From: Prorocentrum cordatum
Lineage: Eukaryota; Sar; Dinophyceae; Prorocentrales; Prorocentraceae
DNA length: 64,000 bases
Assembly (NCBI GenBank): GCA_963575745.1
Contig: CAUYUJ010014597.1
Coordinates: forward strand, 208,501 to 272,500
Reading direction: 5' to 3'
In this document: positions 43,191-53,291 of the stretch, piece by piece
How positions within the stretch are numbered: the stretch's first letter is position 1
Layout: each line of letters begins with the position of its first letter
Made by a program: the position numbers and the translations under genes
Notes under the pieces: model-generated
Told to the model about the DNA's origin: nothing
What the model saw: only the letters and a program-made list of their open reading frames with translations
Database searches by the model: none

Positions 43191-44325
43191 CGGTGATGCG
43201 GGCCTCCAAGTTCTCGCGGGACATGTTCGCTGCGGTGAGGTTGGTCGTCTCCCACTCGACCAATGTCGGTTCAGAAAGCCTGGGCGTGACCCTGATGAGC
43301 GGCTTCCAGTTGGAGCTGATGATGCCCGTCGACTTGTCGGCGTGCAGCTGAACATTCGGGTAGGTCTCGGACATCGCGCGTCTGGCAAGTTTGGTGGCCA
43401 GCTCACGCCGCACCTGGCACAAGTTCTTGTCCGCCGAGACGTAGAGGGGGCTCGACTCCCCCGTGGTAGTTTGTGCCTGAAGGCGACGGAATTCGCCATC
43501 TCCCACCCGCATAGCTGATAGGGCTTGTGAAACCATCCTGGAAGACCAACCAGGGGCACCACGAACACGTACGATAAATCTCTTGCCAGCGGGCTGCCCC
43601 TCCAGGCGCCAGAACGAATCTTCAAAATTGGCGTCCGCCAGCCAGGGGGTGATGGCGGTGCGGACCGAGGCCATAGTGACGAAGGAGTTGGAGCGGAGGA
43701 CGAGGACGGAGGGGTCGGTTTTCCGCTCGAAGTTGCTGGAGGCTGCCTCAGGGGAAGGGACGGGGTCGGAGCTTTGGACGAGGAGCAGGGCCTTTTTGAG
43801 TTCGGAGATCTCGCCCGCCATGATGTCCATGCGGGTCTGGAGCGTCTTGGTGGTGGCCTCCTGCTTGGCGAGCCGCTGCTCGACCTGGCAGCTGAGTCCC
43901 TGCACGTGGACGGTGATAGACTTCTCAAGCGCGGCCATGGCTTGACGCATAGCAGACATGCCTGAGAGGACGCTGGTCTTGGTGCTCTCGACGTAGGCCC
44001 GAAGTTCGTCGATGCTCCCAGGAGGAGCGGCAGGAGGAGAGCGGTCATCAGAATCACCCATAGCACCAGCCGGCGGGGTGGCTGAGACGAGCTGGCTCTC
44101 GGTGAAGTAGCCGTCGTCGCTGGAAAGCCATGCGGTCTGCGTGGAAGAGAGCTCTGCGGCGGCGGCGGCCGCGGCAGCGACGGAGGAGGCCTGCGCGCGG
44201 GCAGAGGCGCCCCCGCCTTTGCCGCGGCCTGCACCAGTGGGGTATGGGTCGGCGGAGCCCTTGCTGTCGGCCTTGCCTTTGGTCTCCACGAGAGTGAATC
44301 CCTCCGAAGCAGATGCATGGGCCAT
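43126..44325 (-). CDS. LINE ORF1: coiled-coil RNA-binding type protein
   Basis: Starts at the ATG at 44325 (MAHASASEGFTLVETKGK). About 400 residues. An Ala/Gly-rich N-terminus is followed by a long heptad region (from SIDELRAYVESTKTSVLS through RLAKQEATTKTLQTRMDIM and EISELKKALLLVQ), a likely trimeric or dimeric coiled coil. Next is a mixed domain with FEDSFWRLEGQPAGKRFIVR and CQVRRELATKLARRAMSE, reminiscent of the RRM-plus-C-terminal-domain layout of L1 ORF1 proteins. It ends GAQWCL and TAA at 43128-43126, overlapping the ORF2 frame. Presumed role: packaging the element RNA into RNP. Confidence 0.8.
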   Translation of the reverse strand: MAHASASEGFTLVETKGKADSKGSADPYPTGAGRGKGGGASARAQASSVAAAAAAAAELSSTQTAWLSSDDGYFTESQLVSATPPAGAMGDSDDRSPPAAPPGSIDELRAYVESTKTSVLSGMSAMRQAMAALEKSITVHVQGLSCQVEQRLAKQEATTKTLQTRMDIMAGEISELKKALLLVQSSDPVPSPEAASSNFERKTDPSVLVLRSNSFVTMASVRTAITPWLADANFEDSFWRLEGQPAGKRFIVRVRGAPGWSSRMVSQALSAMRVGDGEFRRLQAQTTTGESSPLYVSADKNLCQVRRELATKLARRAMSETYPNVQLHADKSTGIISSNWKPLIRVTPRLSEPTLVEWETTNLTAANMSRENLEARITAALASPSSGAASSSSGAQWCL

Positions 44326-44426
44326 GTGAGAAGAGAGACGTGCAAAGAAAGGTGTCCGCCAGCCTCTGACAGCTGGAATGCTCTGAAAGGAGAGCTGCCT
44401 CACTCAACCTCGGGCCTGTCCCGAAC

Positions 44427-44463
44427 CTTGAGCCAAAATGGCTTGAGCCAAAATGGCTACGGA
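44427..44463 (-). other. Tandem spliced-leader sequences (complete + relict)
   Basis: On the minus strand 44463-44442 reads T followed by CCGTAGCCATTTTGGCTCAA and G, a perfect match to the 22-nt dinoflagellate SL. It is followed without a gap by 15 nt (44441-44427) that repeat the SL from its internal CCATTTT to its end. The second copy lacks the first 7 nt, as expected if trans-splicing used the AG inside the genomic SL (..GTAG/CCATT..). Confidence 0.95.
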
Positions 44464-44606
44464 CCTCCTCCTCCTCCTCCTCCTCCTCCTCCTCCTCTTC
44501 TCCCTCCTCCTCCTCCTCGTCATCATCATTCATCATCATCCACATCATCATCAGCAGCATCATCATCAGCATCATCAACATCATCACCACCACCACCACC
44601 ACCACT

Positions 44607-44657
<51 letters not shown>

Positions 44658-44790
44658 AGCATCATCATCATCATCATCAGCATCATCACCATCATCAACA
44701 TTATCATCATCAGCATCATCATCATCATCAACAACATCATCATCCTGCTCCCCCTCCTTCTCCCCCTTCTCCTCCTCCTCCTCCCTTCTT
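44464..44790. repeat. (CTC)n and (ATC)n microsatellite
   Basis: CTC repeats (44464-44515) pass into a long imperfect CAT/CAC/CAG trinucleotide run (about 44520-44745), then CTC again. ORFs over it are poly-His, poly-Ser, poly-Asp or poly-Met artefacts. Confidence 0.9.
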
Positions 44791-44792
44791 AT

Positions 44793-45001
44793 TGGACGCC
44801 CGAAATGGGTACGGAAAGAATGGGTACAATGCCCAACAACAAATGTTGTCCCAAACCAACAGCGACCGCTGGTGGGCGGGCGGTCTTCTGTCTCAAATGG
44901 ACACAGGCCGCGGCGGCGCGGACAGCGAGTCCTGTTCAAAATGAGCAGGAACTGCTGTTGGGCATCGTACCCATTCTTTCCGTACCCATTTCGGGCGTCC
45001 A
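44793..45001. mobile_element. 209-bp element with 45-bp terminal inverted repeats (MITE-like)
   Basis: The left end (44793-44837) starts TGGACGCCCGAAATGGGTAC and the right end (44957-45001) is its reverse complement with one mismatch in 45. The ends lie inside CTC-rich DNA; TTCTT occurs just outside both ends (offset by about 2 bp) and may be a 5-bp target duplication. The interior is about 119 bp, with no coding capacity. A transposase for it is not visible in the window. Confidence 0.8.
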
Positions 45002-45011
45002 GATTCTTCCT

Positions 45012-46060
45012 CCTCCTTATCCCCCTCCTTCATTCCTCATTCGTTATGAAGGACACCTCCCGGTCGCACCCCGCAGCCAATCGGAAGGGCGGGACAAGCC
45101 TTTCGCCTGAGACTTCCTGACCATGTACGATCCCGAAACTTTTACATTGGGAACAGTTTCACAAATGGGGAGCGAGCGGCTTTCAAAGTGTGGCTCTCGA
45201 CTTCGCGCCGCGCACACTCGCCTTAACCGTTTGCAGGAACTTACCTGATTGAGGGCGGGCCGTTCTCAAACTGTGGCTCTCGCCTCAACGCCGCGCACAT
45301 TCGTCTATAAAATTGTGAGAGCTTCACGGGTTGAGAGAGGTTCCTTTTCAACATGTGGTTATGTCCTTCGCACAACGCACATTGTTCCTAAACAGGTGCA
45401 AGAATGTTATGTATCCCTTTGGCCGGCGTGCAAACAATGATGCTCAGAAATGATTCAGGATTGTCCGGGCGCAACGGTTACGTTAATTCGCGGCGTTGAA
45501 GTCCCAGGCGTTCTGGCACGATTCTGGATCGTCAAGACGAAGCAGTCAGATTGACTCGTGGCACTGCAGTCCCGAGGATGGTTTTTTGCACGCTTCAAGA
45601 TCTTCAAACAATGGTCTCCCAACGGGGCACTTCACTGTGGACATGAATCCTTGTAGGCGGCTACGAAGGGGGAGCTCGGATGGAGGGTATACACCAACAT
45701 CGTTGATGGGTCTTGGGTTTTTACTGGTCCTCCTCCTTCTCGTCCTCCTGCTCCCCCTCCTCCTTCTCCAACTCCTCGTCCCCCTGTTCCTCCTCCGCTC
45801 CTCCTCCTCATCATCCTCCTTTCCCTTTCCCTCCTCCTCCTCCTCCTCCTCCTCATCGGCCTCCTCCTCCTCCTCTTCCTCCTCCTTATCCCCTCCTTCA
45901 TTCCACATCTTCATTAAGATCTCAACCCTGTCGCACCCCGAGGCCAATCGGAAAGGCGGACCAAGAGGTTCGCCGGAGACTTCCTTACCAATGATGATCA
46001 TGAAGCTTTGAAGTTGGAAACCGTTTCACACACGGAGGGCGGGCGCCTTTCGAATGTGGT
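45012..46060 (+). repeat. Diverged duplication of about 870 bp spacing, with internal tandem motifs
   Basis: Sequence at 45012-45190 (CCTTCATT, then TCGCACCCCG(C/A)(A/G)GCCAATCGGAA, then GAGACTTCCT) recurs at 45887-46040. Between them, 45180-45400 holds about three diverged units of 85-90 bp with TGTGGCTCTCG and CGCGCACA words. The segment 45600-45700 (GGTCTCCCAACGGGGCA, ATGAATCCTTGTA) has a relative at 62640-62720. Confidence 0.65.
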
Positions 46061-46262
46061 TTCACCCCCCCCCAAAAAAAACCCTGGCGACGTACCCAAC
46101 CCCTGCGCAAACGCGGGGCGCAAATAGTTTAGGACACTTTATAAGGGGGGCGATGACGGAGCGAGGGTTACAGATGTCTGCAGACGGAATTCGGGAGACT
46201 CGCAGGACACTGGCTACAGGACAATAAAGCTGATTAGTTACAATCCCTGAGCTTCGAAAGCG

Positions 46263-47480
46263 GGGATCTCATATCGCAGCCCCCCAGGGATGGCGAGGTC
46301 TAATTTGGGTCCGCGCGTGGCGTCACTGTGCTGGGCCCCCCAGCAGGCCTCGAAAGTGGCGACGGTTTCACAGATCGCAGCCCCCCAGGGATGGCGAGGT
46401 CTAATTTGGGTCCGCGCGTGGCGTCGCTGTGCTGGGCCCCCAAGCAGGCCTCGAAAGTGGCGACAGTTTCACAGATCGCAGCCCCCCAGGGATGGCGAGG
46501 TCTAATTTGGGTCCTCGAAAGTGGCGGCAGTTTCACAAATCGCAGCCCCCCAGGGATGTCGAGGTCTAATTCGGGTCCGCGCGAGGCGTCACTGTGCTGG
46601 GCCCCCCAGCAGGCCTCGAAAGTGGCGACGGTTTCACAGATCGCAGCCCCCCAGGGATGGCGAGGTCCAATTTGGGTCCGCGTGGCGTCACTGTGCTGGG
46701 TCCCCAGCAGGCCTCGAAAGTGGCGACAGTTTCACAGATCGCAGCCCCCCAGGGATGGCGAGGTCTAATTTGGTCCGCCGTGGCGTCACTGTGCTGGGCC
46801 CCCCAGCAGGCCTCGAAAGTGGCGACAGTTTCACAGATCGCAGCCCCCCAGGGATGGCGAGGTCTAATTTGAATCCGCCGTGGCGTCACTGTGCTGGGCC
46901 CCCCAGCAGGCCTCGAAAGTGGCGACAGTTTCACAGATCGCAGCCCCCAGGGATGGCGAGGTCTAATTTGGGTCCGCGCGTGGCGTCACTCTGCTGGGCC
47001 CCCAAGCAGGCCTCGAAAGTGGCGACAGTTTCACAGATCGCAGCCCCCCCAGGGATGGCGAGGTCAAATTGAATCCGCCCGTGGCGTCACTGTGCTGGGC
47101 CCCCCAGCAGGCCTCGAAAGTGACGACAATTTCACAGATCGCAGCCCCCCAGGGATGGCGAGGTCTAATTTGGGTCCGCGTGTGGCGTCACTGTGCTGGG
47201 CCCCCCAGCAGGCCTCGAAAGTGGCGACGGTTTCACAGATCGCAGCCCCCCAGGGATGGCGAGGTCTAATTTGAATCCGCCCGTCGCCCTCGCTGTGCTG
47301 GGCCCCCCAGCAGGCCTCGAAAGTGGCGACGGTTTCACAGATCGCAGCCCCCCCAGAGATGGCGAGGTCTAATTTGAATCCGCGCGTGGCCCTCTCTGTG
47401 CTGGGCCCCCCAGCAGGCCTCGAAAATGGCGGCAGTTTCACAGATCGCAGCCCCCCAGGGGTGGCGAGGTCAAATTTGAA
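46263..47480 (+). repeat. Roughly 100-bp satellite array, left block
   Basis: About 12-13 units with TCGCAGCCCCCCAGGGATGG, CGAGGTCTAATTTG, GTGCTGGGCCCCCCAGCAGG and TCGAAAGTGGCGACAGTTTC. One unit is shortened near 46515. The array stops abruptly at 47480 inside a unit, where the tyrosine-recombinase retrotransposon begins. Confidence 0.95.
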
Positions 47481-47735
47481 TGCATCATTTTTTCCAGTAT
47501 CTGCTTGAAGAACGGAGCCTGGCACAGGGCAGCTTTGGCAAGCGACAACGGCCTGCGGCAATAAAGACGTCTGGAGGCGACGGGCTGGCTGTGGGAGCCA
47601 GAAAGACTACAGAGCAGGTATGAAACGGAACTGTGCGATGCAAACTCGTTCAACAACGTACATGCATCATTTTTTCCAGTATCTGCTTGAGGAACGGAGC
47701 CTGGCACAGGGCAGCTTTGGCAGGCGACAACGGCC
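47481..47735 (-). repeat. Split direct repeats B2 - spacer - A2 - B1
   Basis: B2 (47481-47553) and B1 (47663-47735) are 73 bp each with two differences; both start TGCATCATTTTTTCCAG on the plus strand. A2 (47597-47663) is 67 bp and abuts B1. Confidence 0.9.
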
Positions 47736-48416
47736 CATCTACAACAAAGCACAGTACCCATCAACAAGCATTGCACTGGCCTAGCCGTGAAGCAACATCC
47801 ATTTTCTAGAAACCACCTTGGCGACAATTGTTTGCGAGAACATTCGAGCAAGCTGCTTGCAAAGAGCGTCGGGATAGGCGGACTTTTGCTGAGTGCGAAA
47901 GTGGGTGGCACCGCTCTACTTCCCAGACAGCTCGAGATGGGGCCGTCCTGAAAAATCACACACGCCGCGGCCATGACACTTCATAGCCAGAAGAGAAGGA
48001 GAGGGGCGACAATGCAGAAATTGGAGCCTAGTGCGCGCACGAAAGGGACGACCAGCAGCACATTAATCAACAAAGGCTTCAGAGAAAAAAGGAGAGTGAT
48101 GGCGACGTGCTCTGTCTGGAAAATGCCAAAGCCAACTGCTACCAGGGTTCTCTTCACCGATAGGGATGCCAAACTTTGCTGCGAGCTGCCAGATCTGCCC
48201 CGCGCGGGAGGCAAGCAGGTTGCCAAGCTCCAGCTTGGCCTGATCGGCTGCAGCTAAGCCCGGCAAGCCAAAGACGTGTGCGCTGTCACGAAGGCGTCGA
48301 GGCATGCGAGATGCAGGGCCGCCTCGTCGCGCTTGCGAGAGCGACTCGAATCCAGCGGCCAAATGTTCGCACTCCAGCCGCTGGTGGGCTGGAATCGTTA
48401 TCTTCTCGATCGCCAC

Positions 48417-49460
48417 TCACGCGTGCTTGTCGTAGCGCTGCACGCTGTTGAAGGCGTGCCAGCTTCCGAGCTGCAGCTTCTCCATTAGCGTGCGGCTGGC
48501 CGTCAGGCGGTCGAGGATGTCGCCGCCGTGCCTGAGGCTGCAAAGCGTGCCTGCTAAACAGCTGGCTCGCACAGCCTCGAGCACCTGGCCAAACCGCCGC
48601 AGGAAGAGGCTGTAGACGAAGTCCCACAGCGGGTGCCAGAAGCCCAGGCGGGGGTCGCGGAGGCGCACCAAGGCCCAAGCCAGGGCCTGCTGCCGCGGGG
48701 AGACCCGCGCAACGGTGTGGTCCAGCTCGCCCGTCTTGCCTGGCTGCTGCCACTTTGTAACCGGCACCACTAATGACATGCGCAGGCGCTTCCAACTTGG
48801 CAGCGAGTGGGCGAGCTGCGGGAAGCACCTCTGCAAGGGCGCCAAGTGCCGCTGAGGGAGACCTCCAAGCACCGCGACGCCAAGCTTTGCAGTTGTCGCC
48901 CGCGCCACCTTCAGGTCGAAGGCCCACCGCAGGAGGTCGGTCAGCGCTGCGTCCCAAGCCGCCACGGGCCAGTCGGGCAGCACGTCCACCATGAGCCACC
49001 CTGCCAGCAGCAGCAACACCTTCAGGTAGAGCACCAGAGTGGACGGCTGCACCACGTTGGCTGCCAGCAAGCCCTGGCGGGGCAGCCAGCGGGCCTGTTC
49101 CGGGGCGGAAAGCGGCGGTGGCTGCGCTCTGCTCCTTGCGGATCCGCCACCACCAGCGGCTCGCTTCGGGGTCGGCGAAGCGCCTCCCACCTCTGGCAGG
49201 CTCGGCTGGCCGGCCGGCGGAGCAGCCTGGAGCGTGCGGACCTCCTGCATGGCCACTGCCGTTGTGACGCCTGAACTGGTCTTTGTGCTCGGGCCAAGAC
49301 GGCTCCGTCCCAGACTGGAAACGTCTCGAAGGGCCATCTGCAGGGTTGAGCTCTGAGGGGATCCATCTGAACGTGACCTTGAGGTTGCAGGCGACCGATA
49401 TGGCAAAGGAGCAGCGGCAGCCAGACAAGAGACCAAAGTCGGACGCACGACCCTTTTCAC
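48417..49460 (-). CDS. Tyrosine recombinase of the DIRS-like element
   Basis: The functional start is probably the ATG encoding MQEVRTLQAAPPAGQPSL (near 49250). A helical N-terminal core-binding part (STLVLYLKVLLLLAGWL, ALTDLLRWAFDLKVARAT) is followed by PSWKRLRMSLVVPVTKW and the catalytic C-terminus SLRHGGDILDRLTASRT (near 48504-48540), then LGSWHAFNSVQRYDKHA with the candidate nucleophile Tyr at 48434-48432. LRHGG followed ~30 residues later by SVxRYxK is the signature of the recombinases of these elements. It would integrate the circular cDNA. The frame is open; the N-terminal ~70 codons overlap the end of the RT-RNase H frame. Confidence 0.8.
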   Translation of the reverse strand: MKRVVRPTLVSCLAAAAPLPYRSPATSRSRSDGSPQSSTLQMALRDVSSLGRSRLGPSTKTSSGVTTAVAMQEVRTLQAAPPAGQPSLPEVGGASPTPKRAAGGGGSARSRAQPPPLSAPEQARWLPRQGLLAANVVQPSTLVLYLKVLLLLAGWLMVDVLPDWPVAAWDAALTDLLRWAFDLKVARATTAKLGVAVLGGLPQRHLAPLQRCFPQLAHSLPSWKRLRMSLVVPVTKWQQPGKTGELDHTVARVSPRQQALAWALVRLRDPRLGFWHPLWDFVYSLFLRRFGQVLEAVRASCLAGTLCSLRHGGDILDRLTASRTLMEKLQLGSWHAFNSVQRYDKHA

Positions 49461-51354
49461 GGGCGCAGATCATCGACATGTTGTCACCCAAGCCCAGAAG
49501 ACGATGCCCGTGGCATCTCGAATTGCGAGAGGCGCGCCGCAGCCAGAGAAGCCCTGCTGAGCTTTCTAGCCTGTGGATGGTACTTTGGCGCCTCCACTTG
49601 CATGCAACAGCCGTGACCCAGGTCGCTTCACGCAGCAGCTCAGAGCTCACCTCGGCGAAACCTGCCGCACGCCCAAGTAAGAGTGCGTCCGGGTCCGAGA
49701 GCTCGATGCTGTCGGCAGCCAGGGCAGCGCCCCGCGGGGCCACCAGTGAGGCGAGGGGCCCGCGAAAGCGCAGCTTCTCCGGCTGCCTGCCCGCGGCCTG
49801 CACTGCGCTCAAGGGCCAGTGCGCAGTGCAGACTCCCGCGCCCCACGGCGACGCGTCGAAGGCACCCGCCTCAGCGTGCCAGGGCCTCTTCATATCGGCG
49901 AACACCGTGGGCAACAGTGCGAGCACCCACCTGAGCTCGCGTCGGCAGCTGGGCCACAGCGGCTGCGCCCTGTCGTAGGTGAAGCGGATGAAGACGTAGA
50001 CTGCACTGAGGAGGCTGAGCGCCTCACGGCGCAGCAGCAGCAGCGCAACCACGTGACCCACGAGCCTCTCCAGCTGGCGCCCCGTGATACGTCTTCCCGG
50101 CTCCAGCAGGTGCGAGATACAACCATGCACTCTCCAAAACTTCTCGGGTGCGGGGCGCCACCTGGCGGCCTTCGCGTCCAGCGTGAAGCCGAGGAGGACG
50201 ACATCCAGGTCAAGCGATGCCTTGACGCCCTCACTGGTGAACGAGTCGAGCACGTCGTTGACCACCTGCAATGCTGTCTCGCGGCTGGTGCTAATGGCAG
50301 CAAAGTTGTCTATGTACAAGACCTTGGCTGCGGCTGAGCTGTCAGAGAGGCACGCCCCAGGCTGCTTGTCCACCAGCCACTGGTTGCTCGGAGAGACCGA
50401 GGCCAGCACATTCAGGTGGGCAGATTGCACAAAGTGGACGGCCCAGTTCCAACCCATGGGAACGACCCGCACGCGGAAGGCTATCCTGGGCCGAGCAGAC
50501 AGCTCTGGCCCCGACGCCTCGCGCAGGCGGGCCGGCAGCATGCGGGTCGCCAGGCTCGGTAAGCAGAAGTAGTTCCTGGCCCAGGCCGGCAGCGCGCACT
50601 GGTAGAAGCAGACCTCCACATCGCCCGCAGCCAGGTGCACCTCCTCACCGGGCGTGCACTCCAAGCTGCTGAGGGCGTCGCCGGAGGCCAAGTGCGTGTA
50701 CTCGGGCGTCCTGAAGTGGCAGTTCGCCCTCCTAGTGTCGAAGATGAGCCTCAGCTTGTCATCTTTGCGTGGCACGCAGAAGACGCCCGTCTCCTCCTTC
50801 CGTTCCAGCTCGTAGTCCAAAACTTCGACGATCCCTGCATCGTAGAGCTCGAGCAGGAACCGCCCGTAGTCAATGCCCCGCTGCGCCAGCTTACCGTCCA
50901 CGTAACACGTGACGTCCGCCTCCTCCAGAGCAGCAGTAGCCTCCTGCTCCGAGCGCAATAACCCGTGCCCAGACTCCAGCGCCGACTGCAGGTGCGCGGG
51001 CAACAGCCGAACAAGATCGACACGCCCAGCACCGCCAGAAGGAAGAGAGACCCTCCCGCGCTGGTAGCCGGCTCTCGCCCCGATCGCTGGCTCGTCAGCA
51101 TAGCCAGGCCGAAGCCCCAGAAGCGCCTGAAACGCCTCCTGGTTGGTGCAATCCTCAGTCCTCGGCGGGACCGCGGCGTAGACCCCCTTCAGATGCTGCA
51201 GCGCGGAGCGCTGCGCCAAGCTGAGGCGGCCGGCCCGCCGACCGCCCGCCACCGCCCAGCTCGTTGAGCGCCGCGACGCCTTCCAGCATCCAGCGCTCCT
51301 GGCGCCTGCAACGAGCGGCTTTGCGCCGCTGCCCCAGCGAGAGCTCGCCGTCAA
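49220..51354 (-). CDS. Reverse transcriptase-RNase H of the DIRS-like element
   Basis: The open frame runs on to 48286 but meaning ends near 49.2 kb. RT: KLRLIFDTRRANCHFR, motif A AAGDVEVCFYQ, motif B VVPMGWNWAVHF, motif C VLYIDNFAAI (50301-50325), then LDLDVVLLGFTLD. RNase H: FDASPWGAG (49841-49860), LGDNMSMICAREKG (near 49480) and IPSELNPADGPSRR (near 49330). The second residue of the YxDD box is Asn (YIDN). No protease domain is visible, which fits DIRS-order elements and argues against a Gypsy-type element. It overlaps ORF1 by 200 bp in another frame. Confidence 0.85.
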
Positions 51355-53288
51355 GGGCAGAGAACCCCTTCAAGCACTGGAGCGCCTCCGAGTAGAGCGG
51401 GATAGGCAGCGCGTCTCTCTGCGCGAGACCGTCATCGCCAAAACCCAGCGAGGGGGCATCGCCGTTCAGCACGCCTCGCCTCCCCTGCAAACTCGCGCCG
51501 AGGTCGGGGGGCCCCTCGGCGCGAGGGGGCGCCTCAGGCGCCACGGCCGCGCCCGCGGCCGTACGCCTTGGCCTTGGCACCCGCCGCTGGTTCGCCAGAG
51601 GCCGCACCGCGGTCGGCGCCGCGCTCCAGCAGCCATTCCTCTCGCCCCTTGTTGCGCTCCTTGAGGATGGCGCATCCCCCTCGGGGCATCGTCGCCACCC
51701 AGCTAAGCTCTCCCCGGCGGCGCAGACAAGCGCCGAGCCGCGGCTCCTGCCCTGCCCGAGGAATTTGGGTCGCCCATCGAGCCAGGGCGCAGCGCCCTGA
51801 CCAGCCTCACCCTCGCGCAAGCTCGACGCATACGGCTCCTCCCAGAGCTGGTCGCGGCGGCAGCGGGTCTTCTCCACCACCACCAGCTCGCAAGCGTCGA
51901 GCCGGTCCTCGGTGGTGAGCTCCTGCAGCACCTCCAACGTGAAGTGGTGGTCGTCCATGCCCGAGTCCAATGCTGTGAGCCCCTGGATTGACCTCGACCA
52001 GCACTGCCTCTGCCGCGGCATGTAGTCCGCCTCCAAGATCTTCTCGAGCAGCACGGCCGCGGTCCTCGGCCCCTTGCAGCGCCCGTTCGCGACGGGCGTG
52101 GTGGCCATCTTGGCCAGAGCGTCATGGAGCAACCTGGAGCGGCCGCCCGATGGCAAGTAGAGTACTGGCAGCGCGGGAAGGCCCCCACCGCTGCCGGACA
52201 GCGCGGCCGCCACTGCCTCCAGGATGTTGGCCACGGCGACCGCGAACGAGATGCCCGAACCCAGCAGCATGTACCCGCGACCGCCAAGCACGACCTGCGG
52301 CTGGCCACCAGCTCCAAGGGGCTCAGGCGAGATACGAGTCCCCGCCGTGGAGCCCCCCCGCGTCCCTGCTGCAAGCCAGACCGCGTCCGCCGGTGGCGCC
52401 GCGAGCCGCGGCGGTGCTGGGGCAAGGAGAGGGCCTGCCGCCGGAGGCCCAGGCGACGCGGCCGGCGCGGCCGCCAGGGCGCCAGCCCCAGCCGCGGCTC
52501 CAGCCGCTGGCCCAGCGGGCCACGCGGCGGCCAGCAGCGCCGCAGGGGACGGCGCCTCCGCAAGTGCCTCCGCCTCGCCGTCGGCGCACGCCCCTGTGTG
52601 TGCTGCTGGTGCAGGCGAGCCATCCTCCTCACGAATGTCCGCTGCCATCGGCGCCGCCTCGTTGCATAGCGATGGCAGCACAGCGCTGAGCCGAGCGCTG
52701 CCCGCCCGCGAGATCTGCCCCTGCGGCCTCCGAACAGGAATGCCACCCCGAGCTCCCAGCGGCAGCCGAAGGAGCGATTGGGACATGTTCTTACCATAGA
52801 TGTCCCCAGGCGCGGTGAGCACCCCGAAGCGGAAGTCCTGAACACGTGCCAGCATGATCTTTTCATGCCAGAAGTCATCGCGCAGCTCGTAGTAAACGAG
52901 GGCCCTCGACCCCACTTGACGGCTCTGCAGGCAGTGCCGCGTGCGCTCTGCTAAGCTGCGGGCCGCCATCCAATCCTGACCTCCACGGGCGTGCGGTCCT
53001 CTTCCACACGGCGCCTGCTGTCGCTGCTGAGAGCACACCCGCGAGCAGCCCTACGACGAAGATGCCCCGCGCGAACGGCGGCTCGGGGCACTGCAGCGGC
53101 GGACAGCTTGGGCACACAGGACAGGTGAGCTGCTCTGGTCCGCAGCGCTCCAGCTGTCGACCCAGGAGGCCCACGATATCGCTGCTGACCTGGCAATCGG
53201 CTATGCAATGGCAGTCGGGGCAGCGGGCGACTGAAAGAAGAGGGGCCCAAGGAGCGATAGCCTGCAATCCTCGCAGGGCCAAGTCCAT
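51155..53288 (-). CDS. ORF1 (gag-like) of the DIRS-like element, one apparent frame change
   Basis: An ATG at 53288, four bases inside repeat A1, opens MDLALRGLQAIAPWAPLL, followed by CPDCHCIADC and CPVCPSCPPLQCPEP and a hydrophobic segment (GIFVVGLLAGVLSAATAGAVW) that could span a membrane. This frame closes at 52875. From about 52980 another frame carries on protein-like sequence for about 610 codons: DWMAARSLAERTRHCLQS, LVYYELRDDFWHEKIMLARV, a long Ala/Pro linker, GMDDHHFTLEVLQELTTEDR and LVVVEKTRCRRDQLWEE. A single-base shift near 52975 would join them. Cys pairs plus a basic C-terminus are compatible with an RNA-binding Gag role, but the family has no assigned function that I know. Confidence 0.6.
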
Positions 53289-53291
53289 TAA

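Larger units (their letters stand above)
39340..44463 (-). mobile_element. LINE retrotransposon with intact ORFs and SL-tagged 5' end
   Basis: The element reads from 44463 down. It starts with SL sequence, then a short 5' UTR, ORF1 (44325-43126), ORF2 (about 43190-39390), about 50 bp of 3' UTR and a (GAG)n end. On the plus strand it lies inside CTC-repeat DNA on both sides (39310-39340 and 44464-44510), so either the target was a CTC tract or the GAG tail is the element's own. Both ORFs are uninterrupted, which suggests a recent insertion. Confidence 0.85.

Noticed and set aside
44453-44944. His-, Ser- or Asp-rich protein over the CAT repeats
   Set aside because: Trinucleotide microsatellite; reads as homopolymeric protein in every frame.
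46263-47480. CRISPR-like regular repeats
   Set aside because: Units are head-to-tail with no unique spacers, and the genome is eukaryotic; this is a satellite.
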